Origin: Pseudomonas sp. CFBP 13711
Lineage (GTDB): Bacteria > Pseudomonadota > Gammaproteobacteria > Pseudomonadales > Pseudomonadaceae
NCBI RefSeq assembly: GCF_014842265.1
Contig: NZ_JACYVI010000006.1
Coordinates: 1-64,000 of the forward strand
Direction of reading: 5' to 3'
DNA length: 64,000 nt
The stretch's first letter is position 1. Each line of letters begins with the position of its first letter. The translations under genes and the position numbers were made by a program. Positions 27,908-36,577 of the stretch are shown piece after piece. The notes under the pieces are model-generated. The model had not been told where the DNA came from, did not search any database, and was given only the letters and a program-made list of their open reading frames with translations.

Positions 27908-29112
27908 CAGAAAGATACTCTCGCTTCACCACTCATGAGTTTTGGCAGCAAAGTATCGCGAAGCTTTTCCAGGCTCTTAATTTGCTTAGCATTGGCAATC
28001 TGCTTGTCGAGCAATGGCTCCATTTGCTTTGACAACTCTTTTAGCTCCCCAGCGGTCGGAATCAATACAATAGCGGCATCAAGGTCGCTGCGTTTGATAT
28101 GGCCCATTGTTGTCGCATGGCTGGATGAGATGGAGATAAATTCGGCAAGATGGTGTTTACACCACAGCAGATAGAACCATTTCGGAAACTCATCAGAGGT
28201 CACCTTGAACAGGTGTTGGTTCAATACACAGCGCTCCCCATCCCAGATTTTGACCATTAACGAGGCAGACCAAGCAAAAATCACATCGCCCGCTTCGACA
28301 ATATAGTCGGGTTTAACCTGATCTGTTGCCCAATCCGAATTTTCGGAGATGCCGCTACTAAGCTCCCTTATTTTTAATACAGGTAGCTTTTCTAGGTCAT
28401 TTCCTGGAGGGTATTTTTGACAGGCCAAGCCGTTCAGGAACCTGGCGATACTGCTTAAAGGTCTTTCTTCCCAACTGTCGCTGATGCTCTCCAAACATCG
28501 ATGGCGGAAGAGAGCCTCACTCATTGCTTCGAGGGTTTTATTTTGGCGCTGTAGTAGATTGATTTTATCGTCAAAGCTACTAAGAGTTGACGCTATTGAG
28601 GCTTGCTCTGCTGGAGGGGGAACGAGTATCGGTACTTTCCTGAAGTCTTTCAGGACGACTCGTGGAATTGCTGAGCCTGATACATAATTATTGCGCATTA
28701 CATACTGGCAATCAGGCGATAGTAGGAAATAGCTTACGTACTTAGGAATGTATCCTGGCAAAAGCCGGACAATTGCGATGGAGGAAAGAAGTACCAGTTC
28801 TTCGTCTTGATCATAGACAAATATTAGATCAAGGCAGTTTGCACCATCCTTGGATATTAAAATATCGCCTTTTTTAGGCTGACACCCCTGCCTCACAAGC
28901 AACTCATAGTCATCGACCGAGATTAATTTGCTTCCAGATAAGTCGAATCGGTCATACGTCATATCTTTTACAGAGCACATAAATTTTCCTACAGACTGTG
29001 GTCTGGGGGACTGATGTGATCCGTCTGTTATTTTTTCAGATATGTCAGCTAGCGTCAGGGCTTGCCACGTTGAGGGGAAAGATCTACGTTCTGGAGTTTG
29101 CAATTCACTCAT
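27907..29112 (-). CDS. hsdS: Type I RM specificity subunit HsdS
   Basis: A 401-aa protein with two target-recognition domains (about residues 15-165 and 215-350), each followed by a conserved helical spacer (QASIASTLSSFDDKINLLQRQN and LSKQMEPLLDKQIANAKQIKSLEKLRDTLLPKLMSGE). It decides the bipartite DNA target of both methylation and restriction. Start overlaps the hsdM stop (ATGA). Markedly AT-rich recognition domains, as usual for exchanged hsdS segments. Target sequence cannot be predicted by eye. Confidence 0.93.
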   Translation of the reverse strand: MSELQTPERRSFPSTWQALTLADISEKITDGSHQSPRPQSVGKFMCSVKDMTYDRFDLSGSKLISVDDYELLVRQGCQPKKGDILISKDGANCLDLIFVYDQDEELVLLSSIAIVRLLPGYIPKYVSYFLLSPDCQYVMRNNYVSGSAIPRVVLKDFRKVPILVPPPAEQASIASTLSSFDDKINLLQRQNKTLEAMSEALFRHRCLESISDSWEERPLSSIARFLNGLACQKYPPGNDLEKLPVLKIRELSSGISENSDWATDQVKPDYIVEAGDVIFAWSASLMVKIWDGERCVLNQHLFKVTSDEFPKWFYLLWCKHHLAEFISISSSHATTMGHIKRSDLDAAIVLIPTAGELKELSKQMEPLLDKQIANAKQIKSLEKLRDTLLPKLMSGEARVSF

Positions 29113-30653
29113 TTGTTTAGCTCCGCAAGGTGCTTTGCGATAGTCTGATTAAGCCTTGCTTCCTCCAGCAATTGCACCTCAAACTCCGCCTTTAACGTGG
29201 CAAAACGTTCGGCAAAGTTAAAGTCATCCTCTTCCTCCGGTAAGCCCACATAGCGCCCCGGTGTCAGCACATAGTCCAGCTCTGCTACACGCTCCAGTGG
29301 AGCTGAGGCGCAGAAACCCTTTATGTCGGCATAGTTCGCGTCGCCGGTGCGCCAGTTGTGGTATGTGCTGGCTATTTGCTGGATATCCTCGGCTCTGAGT
29401 TCCTTGGTACGGCGGTTAATCAGTTGACCGAGGTTGCGCGCATCAATAAATAGGATTTCGCCTTTGCGAGGGTGACCGTTGTTGCGGGCGCGATTCATAA
29501 ACCATAGCGCTGCCGGAATTTGGGTGTTCAGAAACAGCTTGGCCGGCAGATTGACAATGCAGTCGATTAGGTTGCCATCGCCAACTAGAGCCTCGCGTAT
29601 ATCGCCTTCGCCGCTGCTCTTACTAGTAAGCGCGCCCTTGGCTAATACAACACCGGCGCGGCCGTTGGGTGCCAAATGGTGTGCGAAGTGTTGCAGCCAA
29701 GCGAAATTAGCGTTTCCAACCGGCGGAGTACCGTACTGCCAACGGCCATCGCCGCGCATCAGCTCGCCGCTCCAATCGCTCACATTGAAAGGCGGGTTGG
29801 CGATGATAAAGTCGGCCCTCAGGTCTTTATGGGCATCGTTAAGGAAGGATCCTTCGTTGTTCCACTTCACCTGAGAGGAGTCAATGCCTCGAATGGCCAG
29901 GTTCATACGCGCCAGCCGCCAGGTGGTTTGATTGCTTTCCTGGCCATAAATGGAGATGTCGTCGACCCGGCCTTGGTGCTCTTCAACGAACTTTTCCGAT
30001 TGTACGAACATGCCACCAGAGCCGCAGCAGGGATCGAACACGCGGCCCTTGTAGGGCTCAAGCATCATTACTAACAGCTCGACGATGGAGCGAGGGGTGT
30101 AAAACTGGCCGCCCTGCTTGCCTTCGGCCAAGGCGAACTCACCGAGAAAGTATTCGAAGACATGCCCTAGCACGTCGGCGCTACGGCTTTTGGCGTCGCC
30201 AAGAGCGATATTGCCGACCAGATCAATCAGCCCGCCGAGGCTTGCAGGATCAAGATTCTGCCGGGCGAAAACCTTGGGCAGCACGCCCTTTAGCGATGGG
30301 TTTTCCTTCTCAATGGCATCCATTGCGGCGTCCACATGTCGGCCGATATCAGACTGCCGGGCCATGCTCACCAAATAAAACCAGCGCGCTTCGAGCGGCA
30401 CAAAAAACACGTTCTCAGCCTTGTACTCGTCCTTGTCTTCTGGGTCCGCCCCCGCATACTCGCCTTCGCCGGCTTTCAGTTGGCTATACATATCTTCGAA
30501 CGAATCGGATATGTATTTAAGGAAGATCAGGCCGAGCACCACATGTTTGTACTCGGCGGCATCGATGTTCTTGCGCAGCTTGTCTGCGGCTTTCCAAAGC
30601 TGCTTTTCCAACGGCTCTTCTTTGCTTGGTTTGACTGCTCTCGGCTTAGCCAT
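29109..30653 (-). CDS. hsdM: Type I RM methyltransferase HsdM
   Basis: A 514-aa N6-adenine methyltransferase. N-terminal helical HsdM domain (EKQLWKAADKLRKNIDAAEYKHVVLGLIFLKY region), SAM motif DPCCGSGGM (207-215) and catalytic NPPF (286-289), followed by the usual C-terminal helix that binds HsdS. First gene of the operon hsdM-hsdS-abi-hsdR, read leftwards. The start has only a weak Shine-Dalgarno. An XRE regulator lies 220 bp upstream on the same strand. Confidence 0.95.
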   Translation of the reverse strand: MAKPRAVKPSKEEPLEKQLWKAADKLRKNIDAAEYKHVVLGLIFLKYISDSFEDMYSQLKAGEGEYAGADPEDKDEYKAENVFFVPLEARWFYLVSMARQSDIGRHVDAAMDAIEKENPSLKGVLPKVFARQNLDPASLGGLIDLVGNIALGDAKSRSADVLGHVFEYFLGEFALAEGKQGGQFYTPRSIVELLVMMLEPYKGRVFDPCCGSGGMFVQSEKFVEEHQGRVDDISIYGQESNQTTWRLARMNLAIRGIDSSQVKWNNEGSFLNDAHKDLRADFIIANPPFNVSDWSGELMRGDGRWQYGTPPVGNANFAWLQHFAHHLAPNGRAGVVLAKGALTSKSSGEGDIREALVGDGNLIDCIVNLPAKLFLNTQIPAALWFMNRARNNGHPRKGEILFIDARNLGQLINRRTKELRAEDIQQIASTYHNWRTGDANYADIKGFCASAPLERVAELDYVLTPGRYVGLPEEEDDFNFAERFATLKAEFEVQLLEEARLNQTIAKHLAELNK

Positions 30654-30873
30654 TGTGGTTCTTTATCCAATTGCGAAAATAGAAGATCAAATCGGGATCG
30701 TTTAACGACAGAATCGTCAGATCATCACTAAGTAGGGCGAGCATGGGGCAAATGGTGCTGCAAATCATTATTCAGGCCTGGTCTCGCTCACTACGGAAGC
30801 GTTAGTGATCCCCGCTAATGATGACTCAAGTCCGGGTGCAAATTTGTGAATCAGCCCCTTCGCAGCACATTGA
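30654..30873. promoter_or_regulatory. Region upstream of hsdM
   Basis: Probable promoter of the RM operon. It contains CCCCGCTAAT at 30810-30819, the reverse complement of the decamer found four times at the island's left end. No gene seen. Confidence 0.4.
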
Positions 30874-31134
30874 TCAGTCACGAAGCATACCTTCGATTAG
30901 AGCTTGTTCATAAGCCAGCGTGAAATTTACCAGATCAGTTTTTAGGACGAGACACAAATCACGAAGCTGAACCATGTCTAACCGTCTCACTCCGCGTTCC
31001 ACATCACTCATGAACGATTGCGGCCTCCCCAGCGCAGCAGAGCATTGCGCCTGCGTCATCCCTGATTCGACACGCATGCGCTTCAGCACCTGCAGAAAGA
31101 CCACGTGCTCGCGTCGATAGATAGCCTTTGTCAT
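30874..31134 (-). CDS. XRE-family helix-turn-helix regulator
   Basis: An 86-aa protein: VLKRMRVESGMTQAQCSAALGRPQSFMSDVERGVRRLD is a clear Cro/CI-type HTH, followed by two helices. AGGA precedes the ATG at 31134. It lies upstream of hsdM on the same strand and divergent from the membrane-protein gene. A controller of the RM operon (C-protein-like) or of island maintenance are the obvious options. Confidence 0.87.
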   Translation of the reverse strand: MTKAIYRREHVVFLQVLKRMRVESGMTQAQCSAALGRPQSFMSDVERGVRRLDMVQLRDLCLVLKTDLVNFTLAYEQALIEGMLRD

Positions 31135-31234
31135 AGCCGTGTCCTGGCAAGGTTCGGCTGATCACGCTATATCTGCTTTTGGGATATCTGATTTTCAGTT
31201 ATTTTATCTGTGCACGTTTGGTTTAGGAGGCTGC

Positions 31235-31774
31235 ATGAGACTTGTTTGGGAGTTGTTTCGCGTGGCATGGGCCGTCGGATGTTTGCCGGTCGGTGGGCTC
31301 TTGCTCGTGGTGGTGGTGTTTTCAGGCTTCAACCTGCCATTCTTTCTGGGCTTAGCCAGTAGCGAAGACCCAGAGATTCGGTGGCTGTTCTGGGTCTTGG
31401 TTCTCTACTTCGTCGGGGGCGGATGGCTGTTCTCCCGAGTCAACCAACGCTATGCCGAAAAGCTGAGGAGAATGGTCGCCGGCTATCAGGCTGAAGGGTT
31501 CCATCCTCAAGTGGAGGTGTACGCGAAGATCAATGACGCCTACGTTGGTGTCGACCTGCAATCTAAAAAGTTGCTGGCCTACCCTGTAGGTCAGGATGGT
31601 CATCTCTTCCGTTTGGACGAGATACGGTCCTGGCGCATCCTTCCAGTCGGCAAGAGCAACCATCGATTGGAGCTGTGGACCAGCGATTTGGCTATTCCGA
31701 CGTTCAGCCTCGCGCTTAGAACGATGGACGTGACCAATACGGAGGCACGGCTGCATGCAATCTTCAGCACTTAA
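31235..31774 (+). CDS. Unknown membrane protein with two N-terminal helices
   Basis: A 179-aa protein. Two membrane segments (AVGCLPVGGLLLVVVVFSGF and WLFWVLVLYFVGGGWLF), then a soluble C-terminal domain of about 110 residues (AYVGVDLQSKKLLAYP, RLDEIRSWRILP) that looks like a small beta-barrel or PH-like fold. AGGAGG four bases before the ATG makes the start certain. Not a family I can name. Divergent from the XRE gene. Confidence 0.7.
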   Translation: MRLVWELFRVAWAVGCLPVGGLLLVVVVFSGFNLPFFLGLASSEDPEIRWLFWVLVLYFVGGGWLFSRVNQRYAEKLRRMVAGYQAEGFHPQVEVYAKINDAYVGVDLQSKKLLAYPVGQDGHLFRLDEIRSWRILPVGKSNHRLELWTSDLAIPTFSLALRTMDVTNTEARLHAIFST

Positions 31775-31815
31775 CAGGTTGATGGACCCTTCACTTACCC
31801 ATTCGGAGTAGCCCG

Positions 31816-32064
31816 ATGACGGACGTAACTGCAGGTAGTGTTTGGCAGGTAGATATCGCTCAACTGAAGCAAGCCAACGCCACTATGCGTTTGGCCAATC
31901 AAGCGCTGGCCTCTGACGATGTTGCCGTCCTATCCACTCTCGGTTTTTCGCTCGCTCACATTCGAGAGCTAAGACGCAAAGGCGGCTTCAGAACCTCTTC
32001 CATTGCGCAGAACACACGAATGATCAATTGCCTACAACAAAGGGAATCTGCCCATGCTCGTTGA
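31816..32064 (+). CDS. Small unknown island protein
   Basis: An 82-aa protein with a good ribosome-binding site (GGAG, seven bases before ATG). Mostly helical; no motif recognised. Overlaps the next gene by 11 bases, so the two form an operon. Confidence 0.65.
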   Translation: MTDVTAGSVWQVDIAQLKQANATMRLANQALASDDVAVLSTLGFSLAHIRELRRKGGFRTSSIAQNTRMINCLQQRESAHAR

Positions 32065-32362
32065 CCACACGCCATTGAGAATCGCGTCCGGCGTCCTGGC
32101 GGCTACGACCATCGATTCTGTCCGCCGATCGACTTCGTATCATGCCTGCGGCTGGCAGATTCTTGACCGCTGGGCGTTTAATTCTCCCGAGCAGCTTCGC
32201 GCACTCGAAGCGCAGGGAGAGCTGCTGCTTTTAGGGCGGTTGCTTGAACAGCAAGTCGTCGAGCATGAGGCGCTTATTACGCCCCTCGGATTGGCACAGC
32301 GGAGGCAAGGGCTTGCAGAGCATGAGGTTCTTGCGCTGTCAGGCATCTCTACCGAGTTGTGA
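32054..32362 (+). CDS. Small unknown island protein
   Basis: A 102-aa protein, AGGGA before its ATG, start inside the previous gene. Leucine- and glutamate-rich second half (LRALEAQGELLLLGRLLEQQ), probably helical. No family recognised; its overlap with the preceding gene suggests a functional pair. Confidence 0.65.
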   Translation: MLVDHTPLRIASGVLAATTIDSVRRSTSYHACGWQILDRWAFNSPEQLRALEAQGELLLLGRLLEQQVVEHEALITPLGLAQRRQGLAEHEVLALSGISTEL

Positions 32363-32971
32363 GCCATCGACGGCAGCGCGTTCTACCAAAACCTTCCGGC
32401 CATTGGCCGCAGTGGGGTCTCGGGGCTTGCCCTGAGCAGGTACGGTAGGTAAAGCAAAGAAGTGAAACGACTGCCGCGTTGCCGGTTGTACGTACGCCAT
32501 TTATGGCGGGAGTACAAACCCTACCCTGTCCCAGTTTTTATCCTCAAATGGTTGCCGCCGTGGTGGACGATGTTGGCGACTAAAAATTGTCTGTACGTTG
32601 GTACTGGATTTCTTAGCCCTCGATGAATAAAAGCATCATTGGGGCGGATGCAGAGGGAGTCGTCCAATGACTCGATAAACACAGGAGTCAGATGCCATCG
32701 GCCTAACAAAATTGGTCATCAAAATATTTTGCGAAGTGAGCGCGGTAATTTTTAGAAAACACCGCAACACGACATTGTACGAAGCAGGGCGTTGGCTGTG
32801 ATGGTGTCAGTATTTTGAAGTGCGCGCGTTTTCCGTTGGTGACTGTGCGCGCATCGCTCGGATAAGAAGAGAAAAACATCTCGCAGCACAGGGAAAGGTA
32901 AATCTTGTGATGCTGAGGGAGGCATGCGGTAGGCAAATCTGGGCACGTTACCCACAACTGGAGTAAACGCT
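32363..32971. other. Non-coding or degraded stretch in island
   Basis: About 600 bp with no convincing gene. It contains a hairpin around 32487-32519: CGCCAT-TT-ATGGCG flanked by GTTGTAC and GTACAAAC. The AT-rich part near 32700-32900 shows no coding signal on either strand. Confidence 0.45.
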
Positions 32972-33163
32972 ATGAGTGAAAGCTGGCTGAAGAAAATGTG
33001 GTCGCTTGCACTGCGACGGAAATCTGTAGACGCGATGAACGGTGGTAAGCCATTTACCAGGTGCGGAACCCTCATGGTCTATGCGGGAGAGCTCAAGCTG
33101 ATAGCTGAGCTCATTCCCAAGTCAAAACCTGCAAGACGCTCCACGTCGCCCGATTCAGATTGA
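32972..33163 (+). CDS. Small basic protein, unknown
   Basis: A 63-aa open frame with GGAG eight bases before the ATG. Lys/Arg-rich at both ends (WLKKMWSLALRRKSVD, PKSKPARRSTS). Plausible but unproven gene. Confidence 0.45.
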   Translation: MSESWLKKMWSLALRRKSVDAMNGGKPFTRCGTLMVYAGELKLIAELIPKSKPARRSTSPDSD

Positions 33164-33248
33164 GTGCAGCATCTCAGGGCGGCTAAACGCATGTCAGTAA
33201 AGCGGAACGCCTTAACTGATACGCACCCTGGGTAGCCGGTGCGCAGGG

Positions 33249-33521
33249 CTAGCTGCTCACACTACCTTCCTGATCAAACAGAGCTCTGGCAGAGGGGCCA
33301 TAGGTCGCGATGACATTCTCGATGGTATCCCGGTCGTTACAGTTCAAACTGCGGGTCAGGTCGAAGAGGGTGTTCCGCTCTGCTTTCCACTGGCTGATGA
33401 TTTCAACATTCGGTTGGGCTTTCTTACGCTCGTAGAAAATCGACTCGGAACGGAGCGCTATCAAGCAACCCAATATGTCCTGGGCGATTTCCAGTCTATG
33501 AGCATTTGATGACTCGATCAT
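33249..33521 (-). CDS. Small unknown island protein
   Basis: A 90-aa, mainly helical protein (RLEIAQDILGCLIALRSESIFYERK; DTIENVIATYGPSARALFDQE). The start at 33521 has AAGGA about 11 bases upstream; a longer reading frame to 33671 would run through the palindrome array and is unlikely. It lies directly downstream of that array. Confidence 0.6.
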   Translation of the reverse strand: MIESSNAHRLEIAQDILGCLIALRSESIFYERKKAQPNVEIISQWKAERNTLFDLTRSLNCNDRDTIENVIATYGPSARALFDQEGSVSS

Positions 33522-33642
33522 TTTTGAGAATTCCTTCTGATCGTTATCGTGGCCTGCCGGACTCCTAGACTTTGTCGAGTTACGAGCAGCAGTGGCGTAC
33601 TGGCTGATATGGTTTTTTCTCGTATTGTATGGGTGACTATGT

Positions 33643-33715
33643 GTCACGTGAAATCCCGTTACACATGCCACTCAGTCACATGAGTTGAGGCCATGCATGC
33701 CACCCTGTCACGTGA
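33643..33715. repeat. Three TCACGTGA-type palindromes at exact 32-bp spacing
   Basis: GTCACGTGA (33643), GTCACATGA (33675) and GTCACGTGA (33707). The last two share longer flanks (CATGCCAC...GTCAC(A/G)TGA). The 32-bp period, about three helical turns, puts the sites on one DNA face. It lies between the HTH_36 gene and the 90-aa gene. Looks like an operator or iteron array. Confidence 0.65.
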
Positions 33716-33735
33716 CTGGCTGTCCTGTGTATAAC

Positions 33736-34356
33736 TCATGTTTTGGTCGCCGTGCGCTCCCGGATCGAGTTCCGGATAGACAGCAGCTTGGTGTAGATGT
33801 CCGGATTGCTCTCGGCCAAATGGTCCAAGTCAGCTTGGCTAATCTGGAAGCCGATGTTGGTCTGGTTCTCGATGATCTGTAGGTTCACGATGTGAATACC
33901 TTGGCCGACTGCCTCCCTGTTGAAGAGCATACGTTTCAGCTCCTCAACCGTGCTTTTGATCTGGGCTGGACGGTACTCCCACTGTGCTTGGCCTCTGGTT
34001 CTGCCTTGGGAGTCGCTAATTGCGATTTTTTCCGTGAGCTTATATTCGTTATGTTTACGGGATCGCGTCCTGCTGATGTAGCCTCGGGTTTCAAGCGTCT
34101 TGATCTCGCGCATAGCCTGGCGCGGACTGATCCCAGCTTTGCGAGCGATGGTTGGGATTGAAGGAATCGACAGTCCCGTTCTGAGATCGCAGTGGGATTT
34201 GATCACGCAGTAAACCGCGAATGCATACGGTCCTAGCTTTGCGAGTTCGTGATCCACCATGGCCTGGAAAATGTGAAACCAATAGGTGTTGGATTTCAAT
34301 TGATCCTGTGGTTCCTGCCCGGTGGGGGCATCAACCGATAATTCCAGCTTACTCAT
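33736..34356 (-). CDS. HTH_36-type replication/partition-like DNA-binding protein
   Basis: A 206-aa protein. Residues about 40-105 form the winged helix seen in replication initiator-like proteins (LGPYAFAVYCVIKSHCD, SIPSIPTIARKAGISPRQAM, LETRGYISRTR). The C-terminal half is unassigned. The ATG overlaps the stop of the AlpA-like gene (ATGA). The palindrome array begins 20 bp past its stop. Candidate initiator or regulator of the island; no replication function is proven by sequence. Confidence 0.72.
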   Translation of the reverse strand: MSKLELSVDAPTGQEPQDQLKSNTYWFHIFQAMVDHELAKLGPYAFAVYCVIKSHCDLRTGLSIPSIPTIARKAGISPRQAMREIKTLETRGYISRTRSRKHNEYKLTEKIAISDSQGRTRGQAQWEYRPAQIKSTVEELKRMLFNREAVGQGIHIVNLQIIENQTNIGFQISQADLDHLAESNPDIYTKLLSIRNSIRERTATKT

Positions 34357-34652
34357 TTTCTCGCCTCCACCTGAGCCTTCTTGGTAGGGCGCCCGACTTT
34401 ATGTGTTCCTTCGGTCGAGGCTTGCTTGAGGAGAAGAGCCGAGGTGATTGCCCCGGTGCGCATCCACTGTCTGAGATCACCTAGGCGCCATCGCAAGCGT
34501 GAGAGGCCGGGAACGGGCTCAAGCCCCGGCAATTTGCGCTGACGCACGGTCAGAGCGCTGAAGCCTGTCAATGCAGCGACCTCGGCAACGCCGATCAGTA
34601 CGTCATCTGCTAGCTTTTGAATTTTTTGAATGGTTTCGTAATCGATGCTCAT
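34353..34652 (-). CDS. AlpA/MerR-like DNA-binding protein (excisionase type)
   Basis: A 99-aa protein with the short winged-helix pattern VLIGVAEVAALTGFSALTVRQRK...LRWRLGDLRQWM used by AlpA/excisionase-type proteins, followed by a basic AT-hook-like tail (KVGRPTKKAQ). Upstream of and overlapping the HTH_36 gene. Likely controls integrase/excision of the island. Confidence 0.72.
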   Translation of the reverse strand: MSIDYETIQKIQKLADDVLIGVAEVAALTGFSALTVRQRKLPGLEPVPGLSRLRWRLGDLRQWMRTGAITSALLLKQASTEGTHKVGRPTKKAQVEARK

Positions 34653-34761
34653 CGTGACTGTCGCTCGGCTGCTATGGAATGCCTCCAGCTTTCGCCATGC
34701 GACTGCGGATTCACTAGGACACCTTTTTGACAGATACGCGATTTAGCCAAAGAATGGCTCC

Positions 34762-35346
34762 ATGCAGCCACACATTCCCGATGCAGATGTCGACCCGGAT
34801 GAAGCCTTCCAGCTTGTTTTTCATGAACTGAAACGTCATGAAGACACGGGCCGGAGAAACTTTGTTGTCCGTGTCCCCTTGGACCTGCTTGAGTACCTAT
34901 TCTCAGCAATTTTGCGCAAGTCGGGGATGTCGCGGGTGGCCCTTGAGCGGCTGCTGACGGAGCTGGGGATTTACGGATTCAAAGACGCGGACGGCCGGAT
35001 TCTCCGACGCTATTTAAGCGGTTACACACGTATGGCTTGGTCGACCTATCAGCGTTTGATGCTATGGGCGTTATCAAGCGGCTGGATCAGCATGTGGGCT
35101 TTCCGCGATTTGGTTTTTCGTTCATATGAGCGAGAAGCTGCTCAGCTTTGCGCACGGAAAATAGTGAACACCCTCAAGCGACGGGCGACGCTCCCTGATT
35201 TGACCCAGGAGCAGGTTGTCGCGTGCTTCTATGAGGTTTATCAGCTTAGGCAGCAGGAGCGCCATCAGGCAGCGGCTACTCGCATTCGAACGGATTCAGC
35301 AGCAAAGGGGATTGCGCTTAGCCTCAACCTTGACATACAGGATTGA
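34762..35346 (+). CDS. Unknown island protein
   Basis: A 194-aa protein divergent from the AlpA-like gene. Mostly helical, rich in aromatic residues in the centre (YTRMAWSTYQRLMLWALSSGW), with a basic C-terminal part. No family recognised and only a weak ribosome-binding site; an internal start is possible. Confidence 0.6.
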   Translation: MQPHIPDADVDPDEAFQLVFHELKRHEDTGRRNFVVRVPLDLLEYLFSAILRKSGMSRVALERLLTELGIYGFKDADGRILRRYLSGYTRMAWSTYQRLMLWALSSGWISMWAFRDLVFRSYEREAAQLCARKIVNTLKRRATLPDLTQEQVVACFYEVYQLRQQERHQAAATRIRTDSAAKGIALSLNLDIQD

Positions 35347-35541
35347 ACTTTAATGCCAGCATCGCGTGAATCTTAGGCTGACGCGGTTAGTTCAAGCGCA
35401 CGAAACGCCGATGGTTAGAATCACCTGGCTGCAACGCCCGTGCTTTTAGCCCTTAATTTTTTGCCCGTACAGCCGAAAAGAAGGTGATGGGTATCGGTTG
35501 GGCCCGATTATTATTCGATAATGGCAAATGTAGGATTCGTA

Positions 35542-36513
35542 ATGACACGGAAGACGCTAATTTTCGGTAACGGTCTAGGTATGGCATTGGATCCGGACCA
35601 CTTCTCGCTAGCGCGTGCGCTAGAAGATGTTTGGAACCATCCTCGTCATCTTCCAGATGATAAGAAATTAATGGTAGGACGCTGTGTGGATAATGATGGC
35701 CTGCCTCCCAATGGAGAAGAACAACTCGACACGCTGCATATAGTTGTCGCAGCCTGCAACATGCTTAACAAGATAGGCGACGACGATGTTCATTGGCTCA
35801 CCGCAGATGCCCAGTCATTTCCAAAAGCTGTTGCACAGTATATTCATAGGGTTGCATCAGACTTACATCTATATGACGGTGATTTACCCAACAATTTTCT
35901 TGAGCCGCTATTTGCATTTCTACGTGAAACCAACTCAAACATAGCGACATTGAATTATGACCGGCTCCTCTACGGCGCGTTAGTGGATGAGGGGCTCATG
36001 GCAGGTGGGTATAGTGCCTACCTCGTTGACGGGATGGTCGACGCTGGTTTTGCTGAGCATCGGCTTGAACGTCTGTGGCAGAACGATTTCGGGTACTACT
36101 TGCATCTGCATGGTTCCCCCTTGTTCTACGATGATAGGCATGGCGTTGCACATAAGATGACGCGGGATCAGTTGAATATGTCATCTAGGATAATTTCTAA
36201 TCACATTGTCCTGACACACGTAACTCATAAAAGATCAGTAATTGGGGCTTCAGAGGTTCTTTCTACATATTGGGATTACTTGCAGAAGTGCTGCCACGAG
36301 GCCCGGGAAATCATAGTTTTTGGCTACTCCGGCTTCGACACTCACCTTAATGATGTCTTGGCCGCCTTTGCACGGAGTACGCCAATGAGGATAATTGAAT
36401 GGCGTGGGGCTGGTACCCTCCGAGAAAGAGAAAGGTTTTGGCAAGATATCTTACGAACCGATGACTTCGACTTGGATCGTAGACGAAATATTCTTACGTT
36501 TACGGATTGGTAA
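35542..36513 (+). CDS. Stand-alone SIR2-like protein, candidate NAD-depleting phage defence
   Basis: A 323-aa protein with the SIR2 signature pieces in order: LIFGNGLGMAL (NAD-binding, residues 6-16), ATLNYDRLL (catalytic Asn about 138), LHLHGS (catalytic His about 190) and IIVFGYSGFD. There is no zinc-binding Cys cluster as in deacylase sirtuins, so it fits the SIR2-like NAD-hydrolase group used in anti-phage systems. No partner gene (HerA, Argonaute, TIR) lies next to it. The ATG at 35542 is chosen since AGGA lies six bases upstream. It sits beside the integrase, the usual place for exchangeable cargo. AT-rich and unlike the host in codon use. Confidence 0.8.
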   Translation: MTRKTLIFGNGLGMALDPDHFSLARALEDVWNHPRHLPDDKKLMVGRCVDNDGLPPNGEEQLDTLHIVVAACNMLNKIGDDDVHWLTADAQSFPKAVAQYIHRVASDLHLYDGDLPNNFLEPLFAFLRETNSNIATLNYDRLLYGALVDEGLMAGGYSAYLVDGMVDAGFAEHRLERLWQNDFGYYLHLHGSPLFYDDRHGVAHKMTRDQLNMSSRIISNHIVLTHVTHKRSVIGASEVLSTYWDYLQKCCHEAREIIVFGYSGFDTHLNDVLAAFARSTPMRIIEWRGAGTLRERERFWQDILRTDDFDLDRRRNILTFTDW

Positions 36514-36577
36514 TACGGCACGTATGCACCATAAGGAAGGCAAGTCCCTTTGGTGCATGGCCAATTTGTGGGGGCAC

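Noticed and set aside
32521..32709. 62-aa minus-strand frame as a transposase fragment
   Set aside because: No DDE or HTH motif, no terminal repeats, and no ribosome-binding site; not enough to call it.
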